DNA from: Alphaproteobacteria bacterium
GTDB lineage: Bacteria; Pseudomonadota; Alphaproteobacteria; Rhizobiales; Beijerinckiaceae
NCBI GenBank assembly: GCA_016869555.1
Contig: VGDY01000011.1
Span: 1-47,599 of the forward strand
Direction of reading: 5' to 3'
DNA length: 47,599 nucleotides
Made by a program: the position numbers and the translations under genes. Shown one piece after another: positions 1 through 8,206 of this stretch. The notes below the pieces were generated by a model. That model worked only from the letters and a program-made list of their open reading frames with translations, was not told the origin of the DNA and did no database searches. Each line of letters begins with the position of its first letter. Within the stretch, counting starts at the first letter, position 1.

Positions 1-35
1 CGATTCACCCGCCGGGTTCGTCATCGCCGCCTCGC

Positions 36-572
36 TCAAACGAGCCTAACCTTCTGAAAATGATGCCATAAATGCCGAAATTGTACAGCAAAATCAGAGT
101 TCATCCGGCGAATGCGGGTTCCAGACGAACTAAACCCGCGAATAATGAACTGGTCATAGAATTGTACACCTATAGCGACGCTGCTGACGTTTTCGAGCAG
201 CGCGTCCTTGACGCTGATATCCTGGCGATCGTCCATCGTTTCACGCGTCACGGTCTGCACGGCGTAAGGCGTCTCCATGATGGGGATATTCGTCTTCGTC
301 GATGCGACTGGTCCGGCGACGCTGTATCCGGTCAAGCGACCGCCCAGTTGAAGCGACCTGGGAATCGACGTCTCGGACGACCCGCTCGTCACCGGACCGG
401 GCGCCCCACCAGCTGTGAGGCCCGGCGCCGGCGCGCTGCGGGACGAAGCGACCGGTCGTCTGGTTGCGCCAACATCGATCGTCGGCAGCGTCTGCTGGGC
501 CATCGCTGTCGAAATCAGAACAAAGCTCGAAGCGCCAGCGAACGCGCCACGCAGGAAAGTCGGACGAAGCAT
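36..572 (-). pseudogene. TonB-dependent receptor, N-terminal fragment (truncated in the plug domain)
   Basis: This is the beginning of an outer-membrane TonB-dependent receptor of the siderophore or metal-chelate type. The start is well supported by AGGAGG six bases before the ATG. Residues 1-25 form a signal peptide ending AMA before QQ. The plug domain begins around residue 98 (IMETPYAVQTVTRETM) and reaches the conserved FIIRGFSSSGT near residue 150. After that the reading frame turns into unrelated sequence and stops at 178 residues, whereas intact receptors have about 700. The whole barrel is missing from this frame, so the product cannot work as a transporter. Either an insertion or deletion junction lies at about 60-115, or a frameshift leads out of the window. 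The DUF2946-like gene just upstream on the same strand is a frequent partner of such receptors. Substrate unknown. Confidence 0.75.
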
Positions 573-655
573 GAGAAGCCTCCTGATGCGGCCACGTCTT
601 GGGCCATCTGAACGGTAATGAAGAAGTCAGCGGCCCGAGGCCGCAGTGCGCTCGA

Positions 656-1072
656 TCAGGAGAGAGTCGGCGGGCCGCGCGGCGAGCGTGAACTGATCCA
701 CGCGGATGGGCCGTCCTTGTGAGAAGGCGGCAAGTCGTAATCGACATTGGAAAGCGGTGGCGCCGCGCAAATGCCGGCTTGCTGATACATCGCCTCAACA
801 AATTGAGGCGATGTATCCGCCGTTCTGCATGACGCGCATAAGACGCAGCATTTTGAGAGATGTTTGTGGCTGTCGTCGGTACCCGCGTCGTCGCTATGCG
901 GATCGCAACTTAACCCGTCGAAAAGCGATATAATCCCTGAGTCGACTTGGTGGCGGTAATCGGGTCGCCCGGTCATCTGCCCGGCAAAGACAAGGAAAGC
1001 GAAGAGGCAAACTACGGCGTTCGCGACAATCGCGCGCGCCAGGCGGCTCCTCCTTTGCTTGGAATATTTCAT
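656..1072 (-). CDS. DUF2946-like small secreted cysteine-rich protein
   Basis: A 138-residue protein with an N-terminal basic stretch and one hydrophobic helix (about residues 14-30, AIVANAVVCLFAFLVF), probably a signal peptide or anchor. A His/Cys cluster HKHLSKCCVLCASC follows at about residues 69-82. The C-terminus ends in a proline-rich SPRGPPTLS-type tail, as is common in DUF2946 proteins. Members of this family are often encoded beside TonB-dependent receptors and are suspected to act in copper or other metal handling, but no reaction is established. It lies 83 bp upstream of the broken receptor on the same strand and diverges from the two-component pair, suggesting an envelope metal-response locus. 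Codons around residues 85-97 lie within a perfect 15-bp inverted repeat. No good ribosome site is seen at the ATG. Confidence 0.55.
   Translation of the reverse strand: MKYSKQRRSRLARAIVANAVVCLFAFLVFAGQMTGRPDYRHQVDSGIISLFDGLSCDPHSDDAGTDDSHKHLSKCCVLCASCRTADTSPQFVEAMYQQAGICAAPPLSNVDYDLPPSHKDGPSAWISSRSPRGPPTLS
784..817. repeat. Perfect 15-bp inverted repeat inside the DUF2946-like gene
   Basis: The arm GATACATCGCCTCAA at 784-798 is followed by CAAA and then its exact reverse complement at 803-817. The hairpin lies in the coding sequence of the cysteine-rich protein, and no poly-T run follows on either strand, so it is not a normal terminator. It could be an operator, an mRNA hairpin, or the trace of a small insertion. 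Confidence 0.8.
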
Positions 1073-1343
1073 CGCCGCCGGTCCGTGGCTTGTCGATCTA
1101 TCCGATGCAGGCCGTAGAACGGAAGAAGCTTTCGTTGCTTCAATTCAAGATCCTGCGAAGCGCTAATATGCAGGCGAAACTCCCAGGAATGTACCACGGC
1201 GAAAGCCAAGTGAAATTCGCGCCCGTTGTGGCTTTTCTGCAACACACCTGCCAATAAGCTCCTCTTGCAATTCTATCCGGCGCGGCAATAGTCTTTCGCT
1301 GCGGCGTGCGAACGAACGCCGCTTAGGCACGGGAGCGGCGCCC

Positions 1344-2021
1344 ATGCGAATACTTTTGGTGGAAGATCATGAGGACCAAGCTCGCCACGTTCGACGGCAT
1401 CTGAAACGCTCAGGCTTTTCGGTGGATCGAGTTGGAACCATTCGCGACGCGCTTCTGGCTATTCAATCCTTTCAGTATGCCTTGGCGTTACTCGATCGGA
1501 AGCTTCCCGACGGCGATGGGCTGACGATCATACCGCTGCTTCGGCGTCAGCAACCGGAAAGCCGCATATTGATTCTCAGCGCGCTCGACGCGGTGGATGA
1601 TCGGATAGGCGGCCTTGATGCGGGGGGCGATGACTATCTGACGAAGCCATTCGATCTCGATGAGTTGATGGCGCGCGTTCGCGCAAGCCTGCGTCGACCA
1701 GGTGGAGGCACGCTGCCGCCGATAAGAATAGGCGCGCTGACCTTTGACGTCGGTTCAAGGACCGCTTTCGTCGCCGGCAATCCGGTGGCTTTTCGTCAGC
1801 GAGAACTCGCGCTGTTGGAGGCCCTCGTGAGACGTGGTGGACGCATTGTTGAGCGAGAGACGCTGTTTTCCGAGATATGGGGCATGGATGACGATGTTCA
1901 GCCGAACGCTCTTGCCAACGTAGTCTCGCGTCTCCGTACGCGTCTTGAGGAACTTGGCGCAGGTGTGGAGATTGAGATGGTTCGAGGCATCGGTTATTTT
2001 ATTTCAGAGCAGGATGCATGA
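1344..2021 (+). CDS. OmpR/PhoB-family response regulator
   Basis: A 225-residue DNA-binding response regulator. The receiver domain covers residues 1-115 with the acidic pair E7/D8, phospho-acceptor D51 (LLDRKLPDGDG) and the conserved lysine K101 in TKPF. A winged-helix OmpR-type effector domain follows from about residue 125, ending in the typical VRGIGYFI. The start is supported by GGGAG eight bases upstream. Its stop overlaps the start of the histidine kinase (ATGA at 2018), so the two are translationally coupled. The pair is transcribed divergently from the DUF2946/TonB-receptor genes, which are its most likely targets; that is inference from context. The inducing signal is unknown. Confidence 0.9.
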   Translation: MRILLVEDHEDQARHVRRHLKRSGFSVDRVGTIRDALLAIQSFQYALALLDRKLPDGDGLTIIPLLRRQQPESRILILSALDAVDDRIGGLDAGGDDYLTKPFDLDELMARVRASLRRPGGGTLPPIRIGALTFDVGSRTAFVAGNPVAFRQRELALLEALVRRGGRIVERETLFSEIWGMDDDVQPNALANVVSRLRTRLEELGAGVEIEMVRGIGYFISEQDA

Positions 2022-3451
2022 AGCGCGTTCCTTCATTGACTGCGCGTCTGCTCGCCAAACTGCTGATCGCGCAATTTTTCGTCATCGTCGCGCTATGGTC
2101 TTTTCACTCGGTTCTGTCGAGCGCCGGTTTGACGGGCGCGCTCGGATATTCATTCGACGATTACTTCTCCTATTACCGAATTCGAGACTATGTAGTTCGG
2201 TCAATTGCGAAGGCGCCCGACGGTTCGCTCTATCTTGAGCCCAACAGCGAACTTCGACTCGAACGAGAGCGTAGGCCCGCGCTGCGATATGCGGCTTTCG
2301 AATCCTTAGGGCAGGAGCCTATTCGCGGGTCGTCGCTGGAACTGTCGACTGCGCTACAGAGCATAACAAGCGTCGAACCACGTGGAATGGATTTCTACCT
2401 GTCCAGCGGTTCCGCTCAAAAGAATCCTGGATCGCTCTGGCGATGGAACACGCGCTTTGGTCCGCTTTTTGTTGCGGTTAGCGGTTACGCTTTCAATTGG
2501 AGCGATCCTTTATTCGCGTTCATCAATAGTCTTCGATCGCTAGGATGGAATCTCTTCGCCATGTTCACGGTCTCCGGCCTTGTCGTGTGGCTCGTCGTGC
2601 ATACAGGGCTTGCGCCTCTCCGCCGCGCAGCAACGGCGGCGGACCGAATCGACATGGATACGATGGGACAAGGCGTGCCCGCGGACGGCGTTCCTTCCGA
2701 AGTCAAGCCGCTAATCGACTCTGTAAACAATGCGCTCTCGAGGCTCGACGCGAGCGTTACGAGAATGCGCCGCTATACCGCGAACGCCGCTCATCAATTA
2801 CGCACGCCGTTGGCCATCTTCCACGCACACATCGAGGATCCGGAGGGGCGCACTTATAAGACCCGCCTTAAGCAAGACGTAAAGCGCATGCAAATAATTG
2901 TCGACCAGATGCTCATTACGGCGAGACTGAATGAGCGGCAGTCGAGCATCGATGAAAAGGTTGACATCGTTAAAGCGACCTGTGCGATCATTGCGGATCT
3001 GGCACCGCTCGCTTTCAAATCTGGGCGAAGAATCGAGTTTCAGGCGTCGACCACGGAGGTAATCGTGCGCGGTAACCGAAACGCAATCGAATGCGTGGTC
3101 GCCAATCTCATAGACAACGCCGTTCGCGCGGAGCCGGAGGGGGGAACAGTTCTCGTTCGGGCGCTTTCGGATGGCACGGTCGAAGTTGTCGATCACGGCG
3201 AAGGCGTGGCGGTCGAGGATCGCGACTTAATTTTTGAACCATTTTGGCGCAAGAACGAGGCGACGCCCGGCACGGGATTAGGGCTCGCCATTTCAAAGGA
3301 GCTCATGGACAGGCAAGACGGCCGCATCTGGGTCGAGGAAACGCCCGGCGGCGGCGCGACGTTCAAATTATGTTTTCCTGCCGCGACATCGGAGACGCAC
3401 GCCATTCTGAACAATCTGCATTCCTCCTTGCGCACGAACGCGCGATCGTAA
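2018..3451 (+). CDS. Membrane sensor histidine kinase partner of the OmpR-type regulator
   Basis: A 477-residue sensor kinase. A first transmembrane helix lies at about residues 13-35, a periplasmic sensor region of roughly 130 residues follows, and a second helix at about 178-198 precedes a HAMP-like linker. The dimerisation/phospho-acceptor box carries H259 (AAHQLRTPLAIF). The ATPase domain shows an N box (NLIDNAVRAEPEGG), a G1 box (DHGEGV) and a G2 box (GTGLGLAI). It should autophosphorylate H259 and pass phosphate to D51 of the regulator, whose gene overlaps it by four bases. The periplasmic domain has no motif I recognise, so the ligand is not predictable. Base composition of the pair is somewhat lower in GC than the housekeeping genes further right. 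Confidence 0.9.
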   Translation: MKRVPSLTARLLAKLLIAQFFVIVALWSFHSVLSSAGLTGALGYSFDDYFSYYRIRDYVVRSIAKAPDGSLYLEPNSELRLERERRPALRYAAFESLGQEPIRGSSLELSTALQSITSVEPRGMDFYLSSGSAQKNPGSLWRWNTRFGPLFVAVSGYAFNWSDPLFAFINSLRSLGWNLFAMFTVSGLVVWLVVHTGLAPLRRAATAADRIDMDTMGQGVPADGVPSEVKPLIDSVNNALSRLDASVTRMRRYTANAAHQLRTPLAIFHAHIEDPEGRTYKTRLKQDVKRMQIIVDQMLITARLNERQSSIDEKVDIVKATCAIIADLAPLAFKSGRRIEFQASTTEVIVRGNRNAIECVVANLIDNAVRAEPEGGTVLVRALSDGTVEVVDHGEGVAVEDRDLIFEPFWRKNEATPGTGLGLAISKELMDRQDGRIWVEETPGGGATFKLCFPAATSETHAILNNLHSSLRTNARS

Positions 3452-4405
3452 GCGGCGATTTGCGTCTCTGGTTTTATTTGGCCGATGTTTTTTGTCGCGA
3501 TGGCATGGACGCCATCGCAGATTCAGCGATCGTCATGAGCCAGAACGGGAGAAAGTGCGCCCAGATCGCGCATGAAACATTGCAGCTCGAAATGCCCGCT
3601 TTTCCGATCATCCCGGATGAACGAACATATGCGCCGTCCGAGCCGCTTGATTGACCGACGCCGGATTATGGCGCGTCGATCCGAACGCGAGATTCTCGCG
3701 TTGATTGTCAAGCCGCGGCGAATTCGTCGCCCTCGGCGCCTGCCGCGGCATCGGGAGCAGCCATAGCTTTCACGTCGAGTCGAAAGCTTCGCCGCCACCG
3801 AGAAAGAAGGCGGCGCCCTGTTTTCGCCAGTCCTCCCTTGTCGCGGCGTCTTTCATAGTCGCCGCGTCGATGAGCGCGCCGGCGAGCAGATCGGCGTCGA
3901 GCGCGTCGGCGGGGCGGCGCGATCCCTCGCGAGATTTTTTCTGGCGAGGGCGCGCATAATCTCAACGCCAATGGCGCGATGGTGAAGGCGATGCGGCAAA
4001 GGCCCGGCGCTGCAGATTACGCCCCAAGAAATGGCCGCGCGCATCGCGGCGGCCGGCGAAAGGGCGCGCGCCGAAGACCGGGCTACCAACGCGCGAGCGC
4101 GCGAGACGCTCAACGGGGCGACGGAGAATTTGGAAAAGCTCGCCGTCGCCGTCGCCACGATAGACGAACAGCGCCGCCATCTCTTCTTCGCGAAAATCGC
4201 GAGACGCTCGCAAAATGCCGCGAGGCGGCAACGCAGACAGGCAAGCCCATCCGCTGCGCCTTGGAGGTGAAGCCGCCAGCCCGGTGACGCGTCGGATGAT
4301 TTGCCAACACGAGAGAGCCTTCCCGTTCGCAAATAACTAAAATGGGACCCATAAATAAGTGTCGATAATAACACACATGAAAACAATATTTTAATTAGAT
4401 AAGAT
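3452..4405. other. Stretch without an intact gene, with decayed coding remnants
   Basis: About 950 bp separate the histidine kinase from tRNA-Ser. Several open frames overlap on both strands, but none has a convincing start, ribosome site and family match. The only recognisable piece is a frameshifted TraD-like remnant at about 3705-3960. A frame at 4031-4270 on the plus strand encodes a charged alanine-rich coiled-coil-like stretch that I cannot assign. The 100 bp next to the tRNA are AT-rich. The pattern fits a degenerated mobile-element boundary. Confidence 0.5.
3708..3960 (-). pseudogene. TraD-like conjugal transfer gene remnant (frameshifted)
   Basis: Read on the minus strand, one frame gives DALDADLLAGALIDAA and then KDAATREDWRKQGAAFF, ending at a stop near 3777. 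A second frame continues with a plausible acidic tail (AAPDAAAGAEGDEFAAA) that stops at 3708. This resembles the C-terminal part of the small TraD proteins found beside TraC and TraG in rhizobial and Agrobacterium-type conjugation loci. That comparison rests on remembered family features, not on a search. There is no intact start or intact neighbouring traC, traG or traA, so it is interpreted as a relic. Its position next to the 3' side of a tRNA gene supports a lost integrative element. Confidence 0.35.
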
Positions 4406-4494
4406 GGCGGAAGGGGTGGGATTCGAACCCACGGTGGAGTCGCCCCCACGCCGGTTTTCAAGACCGGTGCCTTAAACCACTCGGCCACCCTTCC
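4406..4494 (-). tRNA. tRNA-Ser (anticodon UGA)
   Basis: The minus strand folds as a class II tRNA. The acceptor arm GGAAGGG pairs with CCCTTCC, followed by discriminator G and an encoded CCA. The anticodon loop CTTGAAA is flanked by ACCGG-type stem sequence and carries anticodon TGA. A long variable arm and the T loop GGGTTCGAATCCC are present. Total 89 nt including CCA. It reads serine UCA codons. The 3' end faces the gene-poor remnant region at lower coordinates, the usual side for integrase-mediated insertion. Confidence 0.96.
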
Positions 4495-4540
4495 GCAGCG
4501 GACGTGATATAGCACGCGTCGCCTTCTTCGCGATCGGGAT

Positions 4541-4993
4541 TTGCGCGTGCCGCTCTATTTCGCCTATGGCTCCAATATGGACGCCGCCGCCATGGCGGCG
4601 CGCTGTCCGCGCTCGCAACTCGCGGGGACGGGGCGGCTCGCGGGCTATCGGATGATTCTCATGGCGTCGGGCTTTGTCAGCGTCGCGCCGGACCGACGCA
4701 TGTGCGTCCATGGCGTCATGTGGGACGTCGCGGTCGGCGACGTCGCGGCGCTCGATCGCTATGAGAACGTCGCCCACGGACTCTACGTCAAGCGATACCT
4801 CCCCATTCTACGCGAACCTGTCGGCTCTGCACGGGCGCTGACCTATGTCGGCGCCCGCCCGGATTTCGGCGTCGCGCCCTTCGGCTATATCGAGGGAATC
4901 ATCGCGGCGGCGCGCGCGCATGCGCTGCCCGACGCCTATATCGACTATCTTTCAGGCCTATCCTCCAATCGCCAGACAGGGCGCCGTCCATGA
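4541..4993 (+). CDS. Gamma-glutamylcyclotransferase-like (GGCT/AIG2 fold) protein
   Basis: A 150-residue protein that opens with LYFAYGSNM, the signature of the gamma-glutamylcyclotransferase fold. The DRYE segment at about residues 72-75 supplies the candidate catalytic glutamate. Family members release 5-oxoproline from gamma-glutamyl amines or peptides; the substrate here is unknown. The start is uncertain: TTG at 4541 or GTG at 4547 both precede the motif closely and no strong ribosome site is seen. Its stop overlaps the panC start (ATGA at 4990), making it first in a run of four coupled genes with panC, acyP and aroE. A 5-oxoprolinase operon 6 kb downstream could consume its product. Confidence 0.8.
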   Translation: MRVPLYFAYGSNMDAAAMAARCPRSQLAGTGRLAGYRMILMASGFVSVAPDRRMCVHGVMWDVAVGDVAALDRYENVAHGLYVKRYLPILREPVGSARALTYVGARPDFGVAPFGYIEGIIAAARAHALPDAYIDYLSGLSSNRQTGRRP

Positions 4994-5847
4994 CCGCGGA
5001 ACTCCCCGTCGTCGGCGCGATCGACGAGCTTCGCCGCTATGTTCGCGCGCGCCGCGCCGCCGGCGCGCGCGTCGGGCTCGTGCCGACGATGGGCGCGCTC
5101 CACGCCGGCCATCTGTCGCTTGTCGAGGCGGCGCGGCGCGCCGCTGACCGCGTCGTCGTGACGATTTTCGTCAATCCGGCGCAGTTTGGACCCAATGAGG
5201 ATTTCGCCCGCTATCCGCGCACGCTCGCCGCCGATGTCGAGAAGCTTGCGCGCATCGGCGCCGATCTCGTTTTCGCGCCGCCGGTCGAAGAAATCTACCC
5301 GCCGGGCTTTTCGACCAAGGTCGTCATGGAGGGGCCCGCCTGCGCCGACCTCGAAGATCGGTTTCGGCCGACGCATTTTAGCGGCGTGGCGACGGTGGTG
5401 ACCAAACTGCTCAATCAGGCCCAGGCCGATGTCGCGGTTTTCGGCGAAAAGGACTATCAGCAGTTGCTGGTGATCAAGCGCCTCGCGCGCGATCTCGACA
5501 TCGCGACCGAAATTCTCGGCGCGCCGACCCTGCGCGAGCCCGACGGTCTCGCCATGTCCTCGCGCAACATATATCTCGCGCGCGAGGAGCGCGCGCGCGC
5601 AAGCGAACTTCATGGCGCGCTGACAGACGCCGCGCGACGCATCGTCGAGGGCGGCGACATTGGCGCCGCGACGCGCGACGCGCGGGCGAGGCTTGCCGGC
5701 GCCGGCTTTGACGTCGACTATCTCGAAGCGCGCTGCGCCGAGACTCTGGCGCCGGTCGTTTCACTGGACGAGGGGCCAATTCGCCTGCTCGCGGCGGCGA
5801 AGCTCGGGGCGACGCGGCTGATCGACAATATCGCGGTTCGATCATGA
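4990..5847 (+). CDS. panC: Pantothenate synthetase
   Basis: A 285-residue enzyme that joins pantoate and beta-alanine using ATP, the last step of pantothenate and hence coenzyme A synthesis; cytosolic. The family signatures are clear: PTMGALHAGHLSLV near residue 33 (the HxGH nucleotidyltransferase motif), FVNPAQFGPNEDF near 62, GEKDYQQLLVIKR near 150, and SSRN near 187. Length matches the family. It overlaps the upstream cyclotransferase-like gene and the downstream acylphosphatase by four bases each, so all are likely on one transcript. panB and panD are not in the window. Confidence 0.97.
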   Translation: MTAELPVVGAIDELRRYVRARRAAGARVGLVPTMGALHAGHLSLVEAARRAADRVVVTIFVNPAQFGPNEDFARYPRTLAADVEKLARIGADLVFAPPVEEIYPPGFSTKVVMEGPACADLEDRFRPTHFSGVATVVTKLLNQAQADVAVFGEKDYQQLLVIKRLARDLDIATEILGAPTLREPDGLAMSSRNIYLAREERARASELHGALTDAARRIVEGGDIGAATRDARARLAGAGFDVDYLEARCAETLAPVVSLDEGPIRLLAAAKLGATRLIDNIAVRS

Positions 5848-6143
5848 GCGATTTCGAGATCGTCCGCCTCATCATCGAGGGCCGCGTACAGGGCGTCGGC
5901 TATCGCGCCTTTCTTATTCGCGAGGCGCTGGCGCTCGACCTCACGGGCTGGACGCGCAACCGGCGCGACGGCGCCGTCGAGGCGGTCGCCGCCGGTCCGC
6001 GTCCGGCGCTCGACGCGCTTGTCGACGCGGCGCGACGGGGTCCAAGGCTCGCGCGGGTCGACAGGCTGCGCGAAGAACAGGCGGACGAAGCCGCGCTCGT
6101 CGAGTTTTGCGGCGCCGGCTTTTCCGTCGCGCCCGACGCCTGA
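5844..6143 (+). CDS. acyP: Acylphosphatase
   Basis: A 99-residue acylphosphatase that hydrolyses acyl-phosphates such as carbamoyl phosphate or acetyl phosphate. The signature GRVQGVGYRAFL near residue 14 carries the phosphate-binding loop and catalytic Arg, and GWTRNRRDGAVEAVAAG near residue 33 carries the catalytic Asn. Length is typical. The ATG overlaps the panC stop, indicating translational coupling, and aroE follows after 15 bp. Confidence 0.95.
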   Translation: MSDFEIVRLIIEGRVQGVGYRAFLIREALALDLTGWTRNRRDGAVEAVAAGPRPALDALVDAARRGPRLARVDRLREEQADEAALVEFCGAGFSVAPDA

Positions 6144-6158
6144 CCCGGAGACCAAGAC

Positions 6159-7001
6159 GTGACCAACAGCCCTCGCTTTATTCTCGCCGGAGTCATGGGC
6201 TGGCCGATCGCCCATTCGCGTTCGCCGAAAATCCATAATCACTGGTTCGCGCAGTACGGCGTCGAAGGCTGCTATGCGCCCTTGCCGGTTGAGCCGGGCC
6301 GGCTTGAGGCGGCGCTGCGCGCCATGCCGGCGCTCGGTTTCGCCGGCTGCAATCTCACCATTCCGCATAAGGAGACGGCGATCCGGTTTCTTGATCGCGT
6401 GGACGAGTCGGCGGCGCGGATCGGCGCCGTCAATTGCGTCGTCGTCGAAAAGAACGGCGAACTCACCGGCCGCAACTATGACGGCTACGGCTTCGTCGCC
6501 TCGCTGCGCGAGGCCGCGCCTTTCTGGCGGGCCGAAAGCGCGCCTTGCGTCATCATCGGCGCCGGCGGCGGCGCCCGCGCGATCGTCGACGGGTTGCTCG
6601 CAGCGGGCGCGAGCGAGATTCGTCTCTTCAACCGCAGCTTGGCGCGCGCCGAAACGCTCGCCGCGGATTTCGGGCCGCGTGTGTCGGCCTTGGCTTGGGA
6701 AGAACGCGAGGCCGGGCTCGCCGGCGCGGGACTTGTCGTCAATGCGACGAGCCAGGGAATGGTCGGCCAGCCGCCGCTCGATCTCTCGCTCGCCGAACTG
6801 CCCAAATTGGCGGTCGTCGCCGATATCGTCTACGCGCCTCTGGAGACGCCGCTACTGGCAGCCGCGCGCCAACATGGCGCAACGCCCGTTGACGGGCTCG
6901 GGATGCTGCTGCATCAGGCGCGCCCGGCGTTTCGCGACTGGACTGGCGTCATGCCGCAGGTGACGCCCGCGCTGCGCGCCATGATCGTCACAACCCTGTA
7001 A
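6159..7001 (+). CDS. aroE: Shikimate dehydrogenase
   Basis: A 280-residue NADP-dependent enzyme reducing 3-dehydroshikimate to shikimate in the aromatic amino acid pathway. The N-terminal substrate domain shows GWPIAHSRSPKIHN with the shikimate-binding serines. NLTIPHKE supplies the catalytic lysine around residue 70, and the conserved NYDGYGF is near residue 107. The Rossmann part has the glycine loop IIGAGGGARAIV near residue 131 and NRSLARAE. The C-terminal GLGMLLHQA is also diagnostic. It ends the panC-acyP-aroE run. In many alphaproteobacteria aroE sits with maf, coaE and dnaQ; here a phasin gene on the other strand follows. Confidence 0.97.
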   Translation: MTNSPRFILAGVMGWPIAHSRSPKIHNHWFAQYGVEGCYAPLPVEPGRLEAALRAMPALGFAGCNLTIPHKETAIRFLDRVDESAARIGAVNCVVVEKNGELTGRNYDGYGFVASLREAAPFWRAESAPCVIIGAGGGARAIVDGLLAAGASEIRLFNRSLARAETLAADFGPRVSALAWEEREAGLAGAGLVVNATSQGMVGQPPLDLSLAELPKLAVVADIVYAPLETPLLAAARQHGATPVDGLGMLLHQARPAFRDWTGVMPQVTPALRAMIVTTL

Positions 7002-7059
7002 AGGAACGCGCGCCGCGGTTCTCGCCGCGACGCCGTTGATCACGCGAAGCGACTGACGC

Positions 7060-7521
7060 TTACGCGGCGCGCGGGCCATAGAGCGGCGCGACGGAGAGAC
7101 CGAACAGTCGTTGCGCGAGCGTGAACAATTCGTTCGAATGGCGCAGCAGCGTGTCGAACCTTTCGCTGACGAAACGCGACTGAAGATTGGTCATCTCGTC
7201 GATCGATTTGGCGTTGGCGAGCCTCTCGGCGAAGTCGAGGACCGCAGTGGCGTTCTCGGCCCAGAGGTCGATGGACTTCTGCGACCAGAGCGCTGGGTCG
7301 AGCGACTCGGCTCCCGCCGACTTTATCTCCACGGCGATCGCAAGCGCCGTCGTCGGCGGCTTCTCGACCGTCGGCGTCAGCGCTTCAACGACGACAGGCG
7401 CCGGCTCAGCGCTGACGGATTCGATGACGGTCGGAGCAGCGTCGGGTTCCGGCGCGCTCGGAGCCACACGTTTGGGTTCGGCATTTTTAGGTTTGGGAGG
7501 AGTGTTGTGCGGATTGGCCAT
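7060..7521 (-). CDS. Phasin family protein with a proline/alanine-rich leader
   Basis: A 153-residue protein. The first 65 or so residues are low-complexity, rich in Pro, Ala and Val. The C-terminal half is the helical phasin domain (LWSQKSIDLWAENATAV, NLQSRFVSERFDTLL). Phasins coat polyhydroxyalkanoate granules and control their size. The start is supported by GGGGAG upstream of the ATG. It follows a second phasin gene on the same strand after a 14-bp gap, so the two are probably co-transcribed. It converges with aroE. Confidence 0.88.
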   Translation of the reverse strand: MANPHNTPPKPKNAEPKRVAPSAPEPDAAPTVIESVSAEPAPVVVEALTPTVEKPPTTALAIAVEIKSAGAESLDPALWSQKSIDLWAENATAVLDFAERLANAKSIDEMTNLQSRFVSERFDTLLRHSNELFTLAQRLFGLSVAPLYGPRAA

Positions 7522-7535
7522 TCAACTTCTCCCCA

Positions 7536-7892
7536 TTAGGATTTCATGGTCGGGCGCTGAAAGGTCGCGCCAAGCTCCTTGGTCTGCTCCTGGATCGCCT
7601 TGAGCTGCGACTGCACGAATTCCGACTGAAGCTTGAAAACCTCCTGCGGGTCCTTGGCGTGGACGAGCTTCTGGGCAAGATCGAAGGCGGCGTGGACGTT
7701 TGCTTCGGCGAAAGACAGAGCCTTCACGCTCACATCCTTGGCGGCCGGCAGGCCGAACGGCATGTCGCCCGAAGTGTCGATCGCCTTCTGCGCGGCGCCG
7801 GCAAACCCCTCAAAAGCCTTTCGCGCCTGCTCGACGCTCTTTTCCGCGAAATCGCGGACCTCGGTGGGAATTTGATAGATCGATTCGACCAT
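7536..7892 (-). CDS. Phasin family protein
   Basis: A 118-residue phasin, the usual short form. It shows the family pattern VRDFAEKSVEQARKAFEGF near the N-terminus and EVFKLQSEFVQSQLKAIQEQ near the C-terminus. The start has a strong GGAGGT five bases upstream of the ATG. It is the first gene of a two-phasin unit and should bind the surface of polyhydroxybutyrate granules, implying that the host stores this polymer. No synthase or depolymerase gene is in the window. Confidence 0.92.
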   Translation of the reverse strand: MVESIYQIPTEVRDFAEKSVEQARKAFEGFAGAAQKAIDTSGDMPFGLPAAKDVSVKALSFAEANVHAAFDLAQKLVHAKDPQEVFKLQSEFVQSQLKAIQEQTKELGATFQRPTMKS

Positions 7893-8206
7893 GGCGCACC
7901 TCCGTGCAGTGAAAATAAAGCAATCGCCGCGCTAAACTAGCTTATCGCCGACATACCGGCCGGCTCCACGGCGATCCGGCGAGTCCGATCATCCTGCCCG
8001 ATTTTATGCTGTAATGCAACATTTTGTGCGACGCAGCGGCAGAGCGCCGGAAATTTTCGAATAGCAGAAATATATGGAAGACTGATAGCGATCATGGACC
8101 TTGCAGTCGACCGCCATTAACTTGGCTTCATTTCGTTAGCGTCGAGCCAGGAGACGGCTTCCAGGCGCGCGGCGAGCGAGCCCGTCGGTCGACGGCGGTA
8201 GGGCAA
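7893..8206. other. Divergent intergenic region between phasin and kinase genes
   Basis: About 310 bp hold the promoters of the phasin pair (minus) and of the kinase (plus). The kinase frame is open back to a TTG at 8024, but the residues before 8207 do not look like a domain. No regulatory motif could be named with confidence. A moderately AT-rich stretch at about 8000-8115 may carry promoter elements. Confidence 0.4.

Noticed and set aside
3244-3654. 136-codon open frame overlapping the end of the histidine kinase
   Set aside because: Out-of-frame shadow of the kinase ATPase domain with no family features or ribosome site.
3853-4515. 220-codon minus-strand frame spanning tRNA-Ser
   Set aside because: It reads through the tRNA gene and non-coding sequence; composition is not protein-like.
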